A stretch of 64,000 nt of DNA from Oceanobacillus jordanicus. Its GTDB lineage: Bacteria; Bacillota; Bacilli; Bacillales; Amphibacillaceae. The position numbers were made by a program, and so were the translations under genes. Positions 30,935 through 39,259 of the stretch are shown here, piece by piece (the stretch's first letter is position 1; every line of letters begins with the position of its first letter). The notes under the pieces were generated by a model that saw nothing but the letters and a program-made list of their open reading frames with translations, was not told the DNA's origin and searched no databases. The stretch spans positions 160,011 to 224,010 of the forward strand of contig NZ_JAIFZM010000006.1 in assembly GCF_022095695.1 (NCBI RefSeq), in the 5' to 3' direction.

Positions 30935-32857
30935 ATGGGGAATCAACATAAGGAAACAATATACGCACCTGTCAGTGGGCAAGTTCTGCCACTCGATAAA
31001 GTTCCAGATCCAACATTTTCTAAAGGGTTAATGGGAGAAGGACTTGCTGTTAATCCAACTGATGGTGAGGTTGTATCACCAGTCGATGGAAAGATTGTTC
31101 AAGTTTTTCCAACCAAGCATGCAGTAGGAATTGAGAGTGATTCAGGAGCGGAAATACTTATTCATATCGGACTTGAAACCGTTTCACTAGATGGAGAGGG
31201 CTTTACGGCTCATGTACAACAGGGAGATTGGGTGAAAGTCGGAGAGCCTTTAATTACATTTGATCTTGCTTATATTAAAGCGCATGCAGCAAGCGCTATC
31301 ACGCCAATTATATTAACAAATGGTGAGGGGATAGAGGTTGCTCTTTCCTCAGAAACAGACGTAAAGGCCGGGGAAACTATTTTATTCTCTGTAACGAATA
31401 GTGGGGAAGATCGACCTAAAGAGAAGACAAGGGAACCAAAACAATCTGTGCAGTATAGTGATGAGGCAAGGCAAATTGTAGCAGCTGTTGGTGGTTTGGA
31501 AAACATACAAGCAGCCACACATTGTGTGACAAGGTTGCGTTTTGCTTTGAATGATGAAGATCAAGTTAATCACGATGAATTGGAAAATATCGACCTGGTA
31601 AAAGGCTCTTTTACTACAAATGGCCAGTTTCAAGTCGTTATTGGTCAAGGTACAGTGGACAAGGTCTATCGTGCTATGGTAGACGAAACGGGCATACAAG
31701 AAGCTTCAAAGGAAGATGTAAAAGAAGCTGGGGGAAGAAAACAAAATCCTTTACAGCGTGGCATTAAAGTATTGGCCGATATATTCATTCCAATCCTTCC
31801 GGCAATTGTAACTGCAGGTTTACTTATGGGGATTAATAACATCCTTGCAAATGGGGGCATTTTTGGTGAACAAGCTGTAATTGAAATGTACCCTCAATGG
31901 GCAGGTATTGCAGACATGATCAATATTATTGCAAATACGGCCTTAACCTTTCTGCCTGCTTTAATAGGGTGGTCAGCAATGAAACGTTTTGGTGGAAGTG
32001 AATTGCTGGGGGTAGTATTGGGACTTATTTTAGTTCATCCGGCACTTCTCAATGCTTGGGATTATGGTGCAGCGTTGGAAGAAGGAAATGTCCCAACATG
32101 GAATTTGTTTGGTTTGGAAATAAACAAAATCGGTTATCAGGGCCAGGTACTTCCTGTTCTGCTGGCATCATGGGTTTTAGCTAAAATAGAACTATTCTTG
32201 AAAAAACGTGTAATGGATTCATTACAACTTTTAGTTGTTGCACCAGTAGCCTTACTTATTTCTGGGTTTCTTACATTTATCATTATTGGGCCCATTACAT
32301 TTGCGATAGGGAACTGGATTACAGACGGCCTGGTTTCTCTATTTGATCAGTTTGCAATCATTGGAGGATTGGTGTATGGTGCGCTTTATGCCCCAATGGT
32401 TATTACGGGAATGCATCACACTTTCCTAGCTGTAGATTTACAATTAATCGGTAGTACGGAATCAACATTTCTTTGGCCGATCCTTGCATTGTCTAATATA
32501 GCACAGGGGGCAGCTGCATTTGCGATGTTCCTAGCAGCAAAAGACGATAAGCTTAAAGGCCTTGCAAGTACTTCTAGTTTGTCTGCATGGTTGGGCGTAA
32601 CTGAACCGGCAATGTTCGGTGTGAATTTACGTTTTAGATATCCGTTTATTGCCGCAGTAATCGGTTCATCGATTGCGGGGGCATTCATCACCTTCCAAAA
32701 TGTGCTTGCTTCATCTATCGGTGTAGGTGGCTTACCGGCATTTTTCTCTATCATCCCAGGCGGCTGGGGAGCATTTGGTATTGGTGTTATCATAGTACTG
32801 CTTATACCATTTACCATTACATTTGCGATTGCCAAGAAAAAATTAAAGACACATTAA
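30935..32857 (+). CDS. treP: PTS trehalose transporter, EIIA-EIIB-EIIC fusion
   Basis: A 640-aa sugar transporter importing trehalose as trehalose-6-phosphate. Domain order is EIIA (about 1-150), linker, EIIB (about 175-255), EIIC (about 275-640, roughly ten helices). The EIIA phospho-histidine is His77 in EILIHIGLETV, with the partner His62 in TKHAVGI. The EIIB phospho-cysteine is Cys197 in ATHCVTRLRFAL. EIIC has the family motifs GMHHTFLAVDLQLIG and GVTEPAMFGVNLRFRYPF. The B. subtilis TreP I know lacks its own EIIA and fused glucose-type EIIA is normally C-terminal, so the N-terminal position is unusual. First gene of treP-treA-treR. Confidence 0.9.
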   Translation: MGNQHKETIYAPVSGQVLPLDKVPDPTFSKGLMGEGLAVNPTDGEVVSPVDGKIVQVFPTKHAVGIESDSGAEILIHIGLETVSLDGEGFTAHVQQGDWVKVGEPLITFDLAYIKAHAASAITPIILTNGEGIEVALSSETDVKAGETILFSVTNSGEDRPKEKTREPKQSVQYSDEARQIVAAVGGLENIQAATHCVTRLRFALNDEDQVNHDELENIDLVKGSFTTNGQFQVVIGQGTVDKVYRAMVDETGIQEASKEDVKEAGGRKQNPLQRGIKVLADIFIPILPAIVTAGLLMGINNILANGGIFGEQAVIEMYPQWAGIADMINIIANTALTFLPALIGWSAMKRFGGSELLGVVLGLILVHPALLNAWDYGAALEEGNVPTWNLFGLEINKIGYQGQVLPVLLASWVLAKIELFLKKRVMDSLQLLVVAPVALLISGFLTFIIIGPITFAIGNWITDGLVSLFDQFAIIGGLVYGALYAPMVITGMHHTFLAVDLQLIGSTESTFLWPILALSNIAQGAAAFAMFLAAKDDKLKGLASTSSLSAWLGVTEPAMFGVNLRFRYPFIAAVIGSSIAGAFITFQNVLASSIGVGGLPAFFSIIPGGWGAFGIGVIIVLLIPFTITFAIAKKKLKTH

Positions 32858-32881
32858 ATATTAGACATCAGAGGTGAGTAT

Positions 32882-34537
32882 ATGGATGAACAATGGTGGA
32901 AAAAAGCTACCGTTTATGAAATATATCCAAAAAGCTTTCATGATACGACAGGAAGTGGAACCGGAGATATTCAAGGTATCATTCAGAAATTGGATTATGT
33001 AAAAGAACTTGGGGTTGATGTGATTTGGTTAACACCTGTATATCGTTCCCCACAGAAGGATAATGGGTATGATATCAGTAATTATTATGAAATAGAACCA
33101 TTCTACGGATCGATGGCTGACTTTGAGGAACTTTTAACTGAAACACATAACCGAGGGATGAAATTAATTATGGATTTGGTTATCAATCATACTTCAACAG
33201 AGCATGAGTGGTTCCAAGAGGCTATTTCCTCAAAGGATAGCCCATACCGGGATTTCTATATTTGGAAGGACCCTGCTTCAGATGGAGGTCCACCTAACAA
33301 TTGGGAATCTAAGTTTGGTGGTTCTGCATGGGAGTATGATGCACAATCAAAGCAGTATTATCTGCATCTTTTTGATAAAACACAAGCAGATTTAAATTGG
33401 GAAAATCCAACGCTTCGAGAGGAAGTTTATAAGGTCATTCGCTTTTGGGCTGAGAAAGGGATTGATGGATTCCGATTAGATGTTATTAATTTAATATCCA
33501 AAAATCAGCAGTTTCCTCATGACGATGTAGGAGATGGAAGAAGGTTTTATACGGATGGACCTAGAATACATGAATACCTGAACGAAATAAATCAGACTGT
33601 ATTCAAACCATATAACATGATGACTGTGGGAGAAATGTCATCTACCACTTTGGAAAACTGTATTCTTTATACACGCCCAAACCGAGATGAATTAGATATG
33701 ACCTTCCAGTTTCACCACTTGAAGGTGGACTATCCTAACGGAGAAAAGTGGACAAAAGCTCCATTTGATTTTGGTAAGCTTAAGGAAATTTTGACCCATT
33801 GGCAAGTGGGAATGCATGATGGAGGAGGCTGGAATGCCTTGTTTTGGTGTAACCACGATCAACCTCGTGTAGTATCCCGTTTTGGCGATGACGAGCATTA
33901 CCACGTAGAGTCGGCTAAGATGCTTGCGACAAATCTACACATGATGCAAGGGACACCTTATATATTCCAGGGAGAAGAAATTGGGATGACTAACCCAAAC
34001 TTTAGCTCGATTGAAAAGTATCGGGATGTTGAGTCACTGAATGCATATACCAACCTTAAACAACAAGGAATGACTGAAAAAGAAGTACTAGATATTTTAC
34101 AGCAGAAATCAAGAGATAATGCACGCACCCCGATGCAATGGTCAGCAGCAGAGAATGGCGGATTCACCAAAGGTACACCTTGGATTCCAATAGCGGATAA
34201 CTATCCCGATATTAATGCTGAAACAGTAATAGCGGACCCTAAATCAACCTTCCATTATTACAAGCAGCTTATTACATTGCGTAAAAAGTATGATATCATT
34301 ACCAATGGAGATTTTCAGATTCTTCAGCAGGATCATCAGCAAGTGTTTGCTTATATCCGGTCGTGGGAAGGAAAAAAGCTTGTTGTGATTAGTAATTTTT
34401 ATGCTGAACCAGCTAACTTCTCAGTTAGCCTGCAGGGAAAACCAGAAATTCTTCTTTCTAACTATCCTGATTCAGCGAATAAGTTTGGTGCCATTAGGCT
34501 TCGTCCATACGAGTCTATCGTATATTATTTGGAGTAA
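32882..34537 (+). CDS. treA: Alpha,alpha-phosphotrehalase (trehalose-6-phosphate hydrolase)
   Basis: GH13 hydrolase of 551 aa splitting trehalose-6-phosphate into glucose and glucose-6-phosphate. The GH13 conserved regions are in order: MDLVINHTS (I, near residue 100), GFRLDVINLI with the nucleophile Asp (II, near 200), TVGEMS with the acid/base Glu (III, near 253), and FWCNHDQPRVVSRFG (IV, near 325). The N-terminal WWKKATVYEIYPKSFHDT and the C-terminal beta domain are complete. It sits 24 bases after treP and 12 before treR, so all three share the TreR-controlled promoter. Oligo-1,6-glucosidases look similar, but the PTS and TreR neighbours settle the role. Confidence 0.94.
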   Translation: MDEQWWKKATVYEIYPKSFHDTTGSGTGDIQGIIQKLDYVKELGVDVIWLTPVYRSPQKDNGYDISNYYEIEPFYGSMADFEELLTETHNRGMKLIMDLVINHTSTEHEWFQEAISSKDSPYRDFYIWKDPASDGGPPNNWESKFGGSAWEYDAQSKQYYLHLFDKTQADLNWENPTLREEVYKVIRFWAEKGIDGFRLDVINLISKNQQFPHDDVGDGRRFYTDGPRIHEYLNEINQTVFKPYNMMTVGEMSSTTLENCILYTRPNRDELDMTFQFHHLKVDYPNGEKWTKAPFDFGKLKEILTHWQVGMHDGGGWNALFWCNHDQPRVVSRFGDDEHYHVESAKMLATNLHMMQGTPYIFQGEEIGMTNPNFSSIEKYRDVESLNAYTNLKQQGMTEKEVLDILQQKSRDNARTPMQWSAAENGGFTKGTPWIPIADNYPDINAETVIADPKSTFHYYKQLITLRKKYDIITNGDFQILQQDHQQVFAYIRSWEGKKLVVISNFYAEPANFSVSLQGKPEILLSNYPDSANKFGAIRLRPYESIVYYLE

Positions 34538-34549
34538 TGAGGGGATCCA

Positions 34550-35263
34550 ATGCAAAAAAAGTATTTAACGATCTACCATGATTTAGTGAAAAACATTCAA
34601 ACAAACGTTTGGCCAACAGCTTCGATGCTTCCATCTGAAAAGGAACTTACAATAACTTACGATACGTCCAGGGAGACGATTCGTAAAGCATTAAACCTAC
34701 TAGCACAAAATGGATATATACAGAAGATTCGTGGTAAGGGATCTATAGTGATAGACAGGAAGAAGCTTAGCTTCCCTGTATCAGGGATTACGAGCTTTAA
34801 AGAGCTTGCTAACAATTTGCAGTTGGATACCAAGACATCTGTTGTGAACTTGGAATACATTACTGCAACAGACCAGGTACGTTCCTTATTAGAAGTAGAA
34901 GAACAAGAAGATGCTTGGAAAGTTTGTCGAGTAAGAACAATCGATGGTGTTCGTGTCATTCTTGATAAAGATTATTTTGTAGGGGAAATCGTGCCAAAGC
35001 TTCCCGCCAATATATGTGAGGAGTCCATTTACGAATATATTGAGGGAGAGATAGGGCTTACGATTGGCTTTGCACAAAAGGAAATTATAGTAGAGGAACC
35101 GACAGAGGAAGATAAAGTATTCTTGGATCTAGAAGGCTTTAGCAATGTTGTTGTGATAAAAAGTCTTATTTATTTGGAAGATGCCCGTCTGTTCCAATAT
35201 ACAGAGTCAAGACATCGTCCTGACCGATTTCGGTTCGTTGATTTTGCCAGAAGGATAAAGTGA
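34550..35263 (+). CDS. treR: Trehalose operon repressor TreR (GntR/HutC family)
   Basis: A 237-aa GntR-type regulator. The N-terminal winged helix covers about residues 1-70 (YHDLVKNIQTNVWPTASMLPSEKELTITYDTSRETIRKALNLLAQNGYIQKIRGKGS), and a UTRA effector domain covers about 90-235 (DKDYFVGEIVPKLP, RFRFVDFARR). TreR is inactivated by trehalose-6-phosphate. It is the third gene of the operon it should control, and two matching operators lie at the treP promoter. AGGGGATCC precedes the ATG. A strong terminator follows at once. Confidence 0.94.
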   Translation: MQKKYLTIYHDLVKNIQTNVWPTASMLPSEKELTITYDTSRETIRKALNLLAQNGYIQKIRGKGSIVIDRKKLSFPVSGITSFKELANNLQLDTKTSVVNLEYITATDQVRSLLEVEEQEDAWKVCRVRTIDGVRVILDKDYFVGEIVPKLPANICEESIYEYIEGEIGLTIGFAQKEIIVEEPTEEDKVFLDLEGFSNVVVIKSLIYLEDARLFQYTESRHRPDRFRFVDFARRIK

Positions 35264-35304
35264 TACTAAAAAACAGTGGTTGTTTTCTACCACTGTTTTT
35301 TTAG
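35264..35304 (+). terminator. Terminator of the tre operon
   Basis: TACTAAAAAACAGTGG and CCACTGTTTTTTTAGTA form a long stem around TTGTTTTCTA, directly after the treR stop. Confidence 0.92.
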
Positions 35305-35432
35305 TACCCAATTGTATGAAATGATAGGCCATTGAGCTCAAGCGGATATCTTTAATCACCCACTGTTTCGTTTTGTTTAGGGATTACACTGGAAACGGCA
35401 TATTAACTGCCATTTACGTGGGCGAGATTTAA

Positions 35433-35486
35433 ATGGATTGGTTTACGTATGAAGAGGGAAAACTGGATACAGAGGTGGTGAAGTAA
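35433..35486 (+). CDS. Possible 17-aa leader peptide coupled to DUF1232 gene
   Basis: ATG 35433 opens a frame of 17 codons (MDWFTYEEGKLDTEVVK) whose TAA overlaps the next ATG as TAATG. It has no strong ribosome site of its own. It could be a coupling peptide, or the preserved 3' end of an upstream gene that has been lost. I keep it because the overlap is exact, with low confidence. Confidence 0.2.
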   Translation: MDWFTYEEGKLDTEVVK

Positions 35487-35758
35487 TGATTCGCTCTATT
35501 AAACGATTTAAATTTATATTCCAATTTAAGAAGTTTATTCCATTTCTCAGGGACTTTTTCCTAACCAATCAAGTTGGTAAGGGCAAGAAGTTCTTATATG
35601 CAGGAATAGCGCTTGGCTATATTTTATTTCCCTTCGATATTATTCCCGACTTTATACTTGGTCTGGGCTTCATTGATGACATCACAGTAGTATTGTTTAT
35701 CCTGGAGAGAATGGTGAGGTCTGCCCCAGCATCATTAAGAGAGAAACATTCATTATAG
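35486..35758 (+). CDS. DUF1232 (YkvA-type) small membrane protein
   Basis: A 90-aa protein with the DUF1232 core GYILFPFDIIPDFILGLGFIDDITVVLFIL (residues 44-73), where the PFDIIPD and GFIDD motifs are diagnostic. Two hydrophobic stretches suggest membrane association. The N-terminus is strongly basic (IRSIKRFKFIFQFKK). The family is widespread and its function is unknown. GAGGTGG lies nine bases before the ATG. A perfect terminator follows the stop. Confidence 0.85.
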   Translation: MIRSIKRFKFIFQFKKFIPFLRDFFLTNQVGKGKKFLYAGIALGYILFPFDIIPDFILGLGFIDDITVVLFILERMVRSAPASLREKHSL

Positions 35759-35797
35759 AAAGACACACCGATTTGATATCGGTGTGTCTTTTTGTTT
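35759..35797 (+). terminator. Terminator after DUF1232 gene
   Basis: AAAGACACACCGA and TCGGTGTGTCTTT form a perfect 13-bp stem around TTTGATA, followed by a T-run. Confidence 0.92.
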
Positions 35798-35810
35798 CCT
35801 CGTTAGGAAT

Positions 35811-35915
35811 GTATAAAATTTTAGCAAGGAAGCAGCGACAACGTAGTGAAAATTTTGAAGTTCCAAGTATAAGAAAAACTTTCACATTCACTAAAGGACG
35901 AGCGAATGCGAGTTT
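35811..35915 (+). repeat. R2 dispersed repeat, complete copy
   Basis: Starts GTATAAAATTTTAGCAAGGAAGC, continues ACGTAGTGAAAATTTTGAAG and CCAAGTATAAGAAAAAC, and ends with the CATTCACTAAAGGACGAGCGAATGCG hairpin arm. It lies between the convergent DUF1232 and ykgA-like genes and probably functions as a terminator region for the latter's 3' side. Confidence 0.65.
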
Positions 35916-35922
35916 ATCTAAT

Positions 35923-36786
35923 TTATTTTCTTTTGAGTGGTAAGGTACTGCAGCGAAAGGAGCCTCCGGATTTGATGATTTCTGAGAAGGGAACTTCATG
36001 CACTGTGAATCCAGCTTCTCGTAATTGTTTATTGACCTGTTTATTTTCAGGAAGACTGATAACTTGGTTTCCGCCAATCGAGAGCACATTTGGACCCATG
36101 TTAAATTGTTCTTCGTCTGACACTTCTATTAAGTGATACTTCTTTCGTAATCGTTTGCGGGAAACGGAGTCAACTGCCTTGGAATAAATTAATGCTGTAT
36201 CAGGGCTAACAATATTTAGAACACAGTCGAGATGAAGAATTTCATCATCCAATGTAATTGGCATCACGTTGTAGGTCGGTAAGTGGTCTTTTAGTGTTTG
36301 AATTGCCACATCAGAGGTGCGATTACTCCTCCCAACCCAAATATCCTGTCCATCCACCAGAACGTCTCCTCCTTCAATAGAATCGGAGAATATATCCTCA
36401 TAGCTATACTGGTTTGTTTCCAGCCAATTTATTAAAACCCTTTTTTCGGGTTTGCGTAATGCTTCCTCCATTTTTGAAACATATAATGTATCACCAATGG
36501 TAAAGCCGATATCTCTTGTGAAAACCTGTTCGTTAAGATCTTGACTGGGATGGAGGCTGATTACTTCTATACCTGCTTTCTTTAGCACATTGACAAATTG
36601 CTGGTGTTGTCGTAAAGCTCTAGACTGATCAATGTTTTCTTTTAGAAAGTGGCGTTGTGTTTCATTAATAGCTTCTTTGATCTTCATGTGTTCTGGAGGT
36701 ACTACTACCACCTTTTGAAGTTCATCATATTCACTATTACAGCTAATCATGTTAGTTTGCTCTTTTGTTGGTATGCTTGTCATCAT
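35923..36786 (-). CDS. ykgA: Dimethylarginine dimethylaminohydrolase / amidinotransferase-family protein (YkgA-like)
   Basis: Guanidino-group-modifying enzyme of 287 aa in the DDAH/arginine deiminase superfamily. Catalytic features are IEGGDVLVDG (substrate-binding Glu/Asp, near residue 138), HLDCVLNIV (catalytic His near 185), and SGGSFRCSTLPLKRK at the C-terminus with the nucleophilic Cys near 278. The VFTRDIGFTIGD block is also typical. It matches my memory of B. subtilis YkgA, which I recall as a general stress gene, and a strong sigma-B-type promoter lies upstream here. The start at 36786 follows a GGGGGATG ribosome site. The physiological substrate is unknown. Confidence 0.87.
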   Translation of the reverse strand: MMTSIPTKEQTNMISCNSEYDELQKVVVVPPEHMKIKEAINETQRHFLKENIDQSRALRQHQQFVNVLKKAGIEVISLHPSQDLNEQVFTRDIGFTIGDTLYVSKMEEALRKPEKRVLINWLETNQYSYEDIFSDSIEGGDVLVDGQDIWVGRSNRTSDVAIQTLKDHLPTYNVMPITLDDEILHLDCVLNIVSPDTALIYSKAVDSVSRKRLRKKYHLIEVSDEEQFNMGPNVLSIGGNQVISLPENKQVNKQLREAGFTVHEVPFSEIIKSGGSFRCSTLPLKRK

Positions 36787-36822
36787 CTTTCATCCCCCGT
36801 TGAAAATCCTTTTTGTATTTCT

Positions 36823-36847
36823 TTTCCCTCTAGGATATTTTATAAAC
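36823..36847 (-). promoter_or_regulatory. Strong candidate sigma-B promoter of the ykgA-like gene
   Basis: Read on the minus strand: GTTTAT-N13-GGGAAA, five of six for the -35 and a full GGGWAW match for the -10 box. It lies about 37 bases upstream of the start codon. Confidence 0.6.
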
Positions 36848-36897
36848 CAGCTTAACAATCTTAGAACTTCTATAAATTCCCACTTTTCATACTGAGA

Positions 36898-36932
36898 TAA
36901 AAAAAGGAGACTGCAATTAGGCAGTCTCCTTC
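36898..36932 (-). terminator. Terminator of the small membrane gene
   Basis: On the minus strand GGAGACTGC and GCAGTCTCC form a perfect stem around CTAATT, followed by seven T. Confidence 0.92.
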
Positions 36933-36936
36933 CATA

Positions 36937-37116
36937 TTAAGGTTTTCTACTTTTCTTCTCGTCTGGGATATACTTGGTGAAATATGCTGCAAATAATAGG
37001 CATATAAAAGAGAGCCCCCAGGAAACAATCCCATTCCACTGGACATCAATACGTAGTCCAATGATGAGAATAATGGCACTAATACCAAGAAAGAAAGCAG
37101 TTAGATATCGTTTCAC
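36937..37116 (-). CDS. Small two-helix membrane protein (59 aa)
   Basis: Two hydrophobic helices (residues 4-22 and 30-47) with a charged tail, DEKKSRKP. I start at GTG 37116, which has AGGGG eight bases upstream; the GTG three codons earlier overlaps that site. The strong terminator right after the stop supports a real gene. I recognise no family. It is monocistronic, between the ykgA-like gene and the ABC-2 transporter. Confidence 0.65.
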   Translation of the reverse strand: MKRYLTAFFLGISAIILIIGLRIDVQWNGIVSWGLSFICLLFAAYFTKYIPDEKKSRKP

Positions 37117-37211
37117 GTATAACACCCCTAAAGTTTAGGAAAATTATTACATACTATAGGTTCATTCTAATACTTAAACTTCTTGAAGGAAAGTGAATTA
37201 AAATTTTCACC

Positions 37212-37245
37212 CCCGGTGCAACCGTCCGTAAGAAGTTTACTTTAT
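37212..37245 (+). mobile_element. Deletion remnant of the IS200/IS605-like element, copy D
   Basis: CCCGGTGCAACCGTCCGTAAG from the left end is joined directly to AGTTTACTTTAT from the right end, so the ~120-bp interior is gone. No TTTAT precedes the left end. The right end overlaps the reversed stop codon of the ABC permease (37242-37244). Confidence 0.7.
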
Positions 37246-38204
37246 TGTCCGGCTATATCCCGTATTGTAAAGAATGCCCAAGATAGAGCCATAAATAGGA
37301 GATAATAAACGATTAACACAGTTATGGAAAAACCGAGTGTCATGCCTTCCATGAAAGGCGTGCTCCCAGCAGTATATTGACTTAAGTCCGTGTTAGCAAA
37401 TAAAATGAACTTCGCCCATGCTCGATCAGAGAAATATAACATAATCGGATTCGCTGCCATCATAAGGAATATGGCAACCCCAATGGCAAGAGCACTATTA
37501 CGGAATATTGTTGAGATTGCAAACGCAAAAGTAGCCATCATAACTAAGTTTACTAGCTTAAAGCCGTATGCCGGAACAATTTCGCTTATAACGGAGACGT
37601 ATGCAAGTCCATTTCCATCGTCTACCAGCATATGAGGATTGAATGACCCGAACCCATAGAAAATTAAACCAATAATGTATGAGAATATCAGCACAAACAG
37701 CAAGGTGAAAAAGGCAAACAGGATTACTGCAGCATATTTAGATAGCAATGCCTTGGTCCTTGTAATCGGACGAATTAACAATAGCTTTATTGTTCCCCAA
37801 CGGAATTCATTAGCAACAATCCCAGCTGCAATTATTATGGTGAGCAAGCTAACAAGAGACAGTAGTAGTTGATTTTCTAATACAAATTGCATGGCGCCAT
37901 AACCATCTGGCTGAATATCATTTTCTAGATAATAATTATTTTCCGCAATTATATTAGAATTCATATCATAAAAAATACCGTCTTCTTCTGCTTCCTCCAT
38001 TTCTTTTGTAAGTTCCTGGTTTTCTTCTTCTAAGGTTTCTCTCCAGTTATCGTCACTGTATTGTTTAGAACTCAATTCATCTATATTACTCAAAAAACCT
38101 ACGCCAATAATAATCCCAGCAAGGATTATGTACATTGCCCACGTGGATTTTCGTATATAGATCTTGAATAGCTCATTGTAAACAAGTTTAAAAAAATTAT
38201 TCAA
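37242..38204 (-). CDS. ABC-2 type transporter permease
   Basis: Membrane subunit of 320 aa. The N-terminal FFKLVYNELFKIYIRKSTWAMYIILAG is typical of Bacillus ABC-2 permeases. A helix (about 20-40) is followed by a large extracytoplasmic loop rich in Glu (EEENQELTKEMEEAEEDG), then five more helices (near 105-130, 150-180, 205-235, 240-260, 290-315). GTIKLLLIRPITRTKALLSKY is a further conserved stretch. I start at TTG 38204, seven bases after GGAGAG; this overlaps the ATPase stop by eight bases. The substrate is unknown (lipid, peptide or antibiotic). The stop codon coincides with the end of a transposon remnant. Confidence 0.87.
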   Translation of the reverse strand: MNNFFKLVYNELFKIYIRKSTWAMYIILAGIIIGVGFLSNIDELSSKQYSDDNWRETLEEENQELTKEMEEAEEDGIFYDMNSNIIAENNYYLENDIQPDGYGAMQFVLENQLLLSLVSLLTIIIAAGIVANEFRWGTIKLLLIRPITRTKALLSKYAAVILFAFFTLLFVLIFSYIIGLIFYGFGSFNPHMLVDDGNGLAYVSVISEIVPAYGFKLVNLVMMATFAFAISTIFRNSALAIGVAIFLMMAANPIMLYFSDRAWAKFILFANTDLSQYTAGSTPFMEGMTLGFSITVLIVYYLLFMALSWAFFTIRDIAGQ

Positions 38205-39123
38205 TCGTATTCTCTCCAATCAAGTCAAAGAATTTATCCTCAAGGCTGGATTTTGACGAATTTACCTGGTATATAGCTATATCATTTTGGACAAAACTGC
38301 GAACAATCTCAGGTATTTTTTCTTTTTCAGTTTGGAAAAGAAGTGTCTCACCCTCTGATTTAGCCTCAAGCGCATGATCTGTTTTTAATACATCAACTGC
38401 CTGATTCATTGGGGAGACTTGCATTTGTACCTGAATTATATCCTGAGTTTCAGCTGTATTTGTATCCTGCACAGTCTGGGTAGCGATCAGTTCTCCATTT
38501 TTAATAATCCCAATCCTGTCACACATTAACTCAATTTCAGAAAGTAAATGACTGGAAATAATGACTGCAACATTTTCTTCTGCTGCTAGGCGTCTTATGT
38601 ACTGGCGAATCTCTCGAATTCCTGCTGGGTCCAGCCCATTAGTAGGCTCGTCTAATATTAAAATGGAAGGGCTGTGAAGCAAGGCTTGTGCGATTCCTAA
38701 ACGCTGACGCATACCAAGAGAGTATTTGCCAACTTTCTCTTTTATTGGTTTTTCAAGCCCCACCAGTTTAATTACTTCTTGTACACGTTCTTTTGAAATG
38801 CCTGGTATCATACGTGCATAGTGCATTAGGTTTTGCCAACCTGTCATAAATGGATACATTTCAGGGTTCTCTACAATAGCACCAACTTCACGAATGGCAT
38901 TCTTGAAGTCATGCTTTATACTATTTCCAAGAATGAGAACATCCCCATGACTTAATTCCATTAAACCGACCATCATCCGGATGGTAGTTGTTTTTCCTGC
39001 ACCGTTTGGTCCGATAAAGCCAAAAACTTCTCCTTTATAAATGGAGAAAGTTAGTCCTTTAATAATTTCTTTTTTGCCAATTGATTTTCTGACATCTTGT
39101 AACTCCATTGCTACATTTGACAT
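38197..39123 (-). CDS. ABC transporter ATP-binding protein (BcrA/YxlF-type)
   Basis: ABC ATPase of 308 aa. Walker A is GPNGAGKTTTIRMMVG (near 37-52), the signature YSLGMRQRLGIAQALLHSP, Walker B ILILDEPTNGLDPAGI, and the switch His IISSHLLSE. The C-terminal ~85 aa extension is typical of the DrrA/BcrA subgroup, which pairs with ABC-2 permeases for export or self-protection. ATG 39123 has AAGGAGG nine bases upstream. Operon with the permease gene that follows. No adjacent sensor or regulator suggests a ligand. Confidence 0.93.
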   Translation of the reverse strand: MSNVAMELQDVRKSIGKKEIIKGLTFSIYKGEVFGFIGPNGAGKTTTIRMMVGLMELSHGDVLILGNSIKHDFKNAIREVGAIVENPEMYPFMTGWQNLMHYARMIPGISKERVQEVIKLVGLEKPIKEKVGKYSLGMRQRLGIAQALLHSPSILILDEPTNGLDPAGIREIRQYIRRLAAEENVAVIISSHLLSEIELMCDRIGIIKNGELIATQTVQDTNTAETQDIIQVQMQVSPMNQAVDVLKTDHALEAKSEGETLLFQTEKEKIPEIVRSFVQNDIAIYQVNSSKSSLEDKFFDLIGENTIE

Positions 39124-39224
39124 CAAACCATCCCTCCTTCTGTTATACAGTAATACGAATTAGTATAATGATAGTTTCACTTATTTTGTTAAAGATAAGC
39201 GAGGCTATTGTGTTGTCATGCATA

Positions 39225-39252
39225 AAAAACACCTTGCCTCCCAGCAAGGTGT
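39225..39252 (-). terminator. Terminator of the yfhE-like gene
   Basis: On the minus strand ACACCTTGC and GCAAGGTGT form a perfect stem around TGGGAG, followed by TTTTT. Confidence 0.9.
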
Positions 39253-39259
39253 CTCGAAA

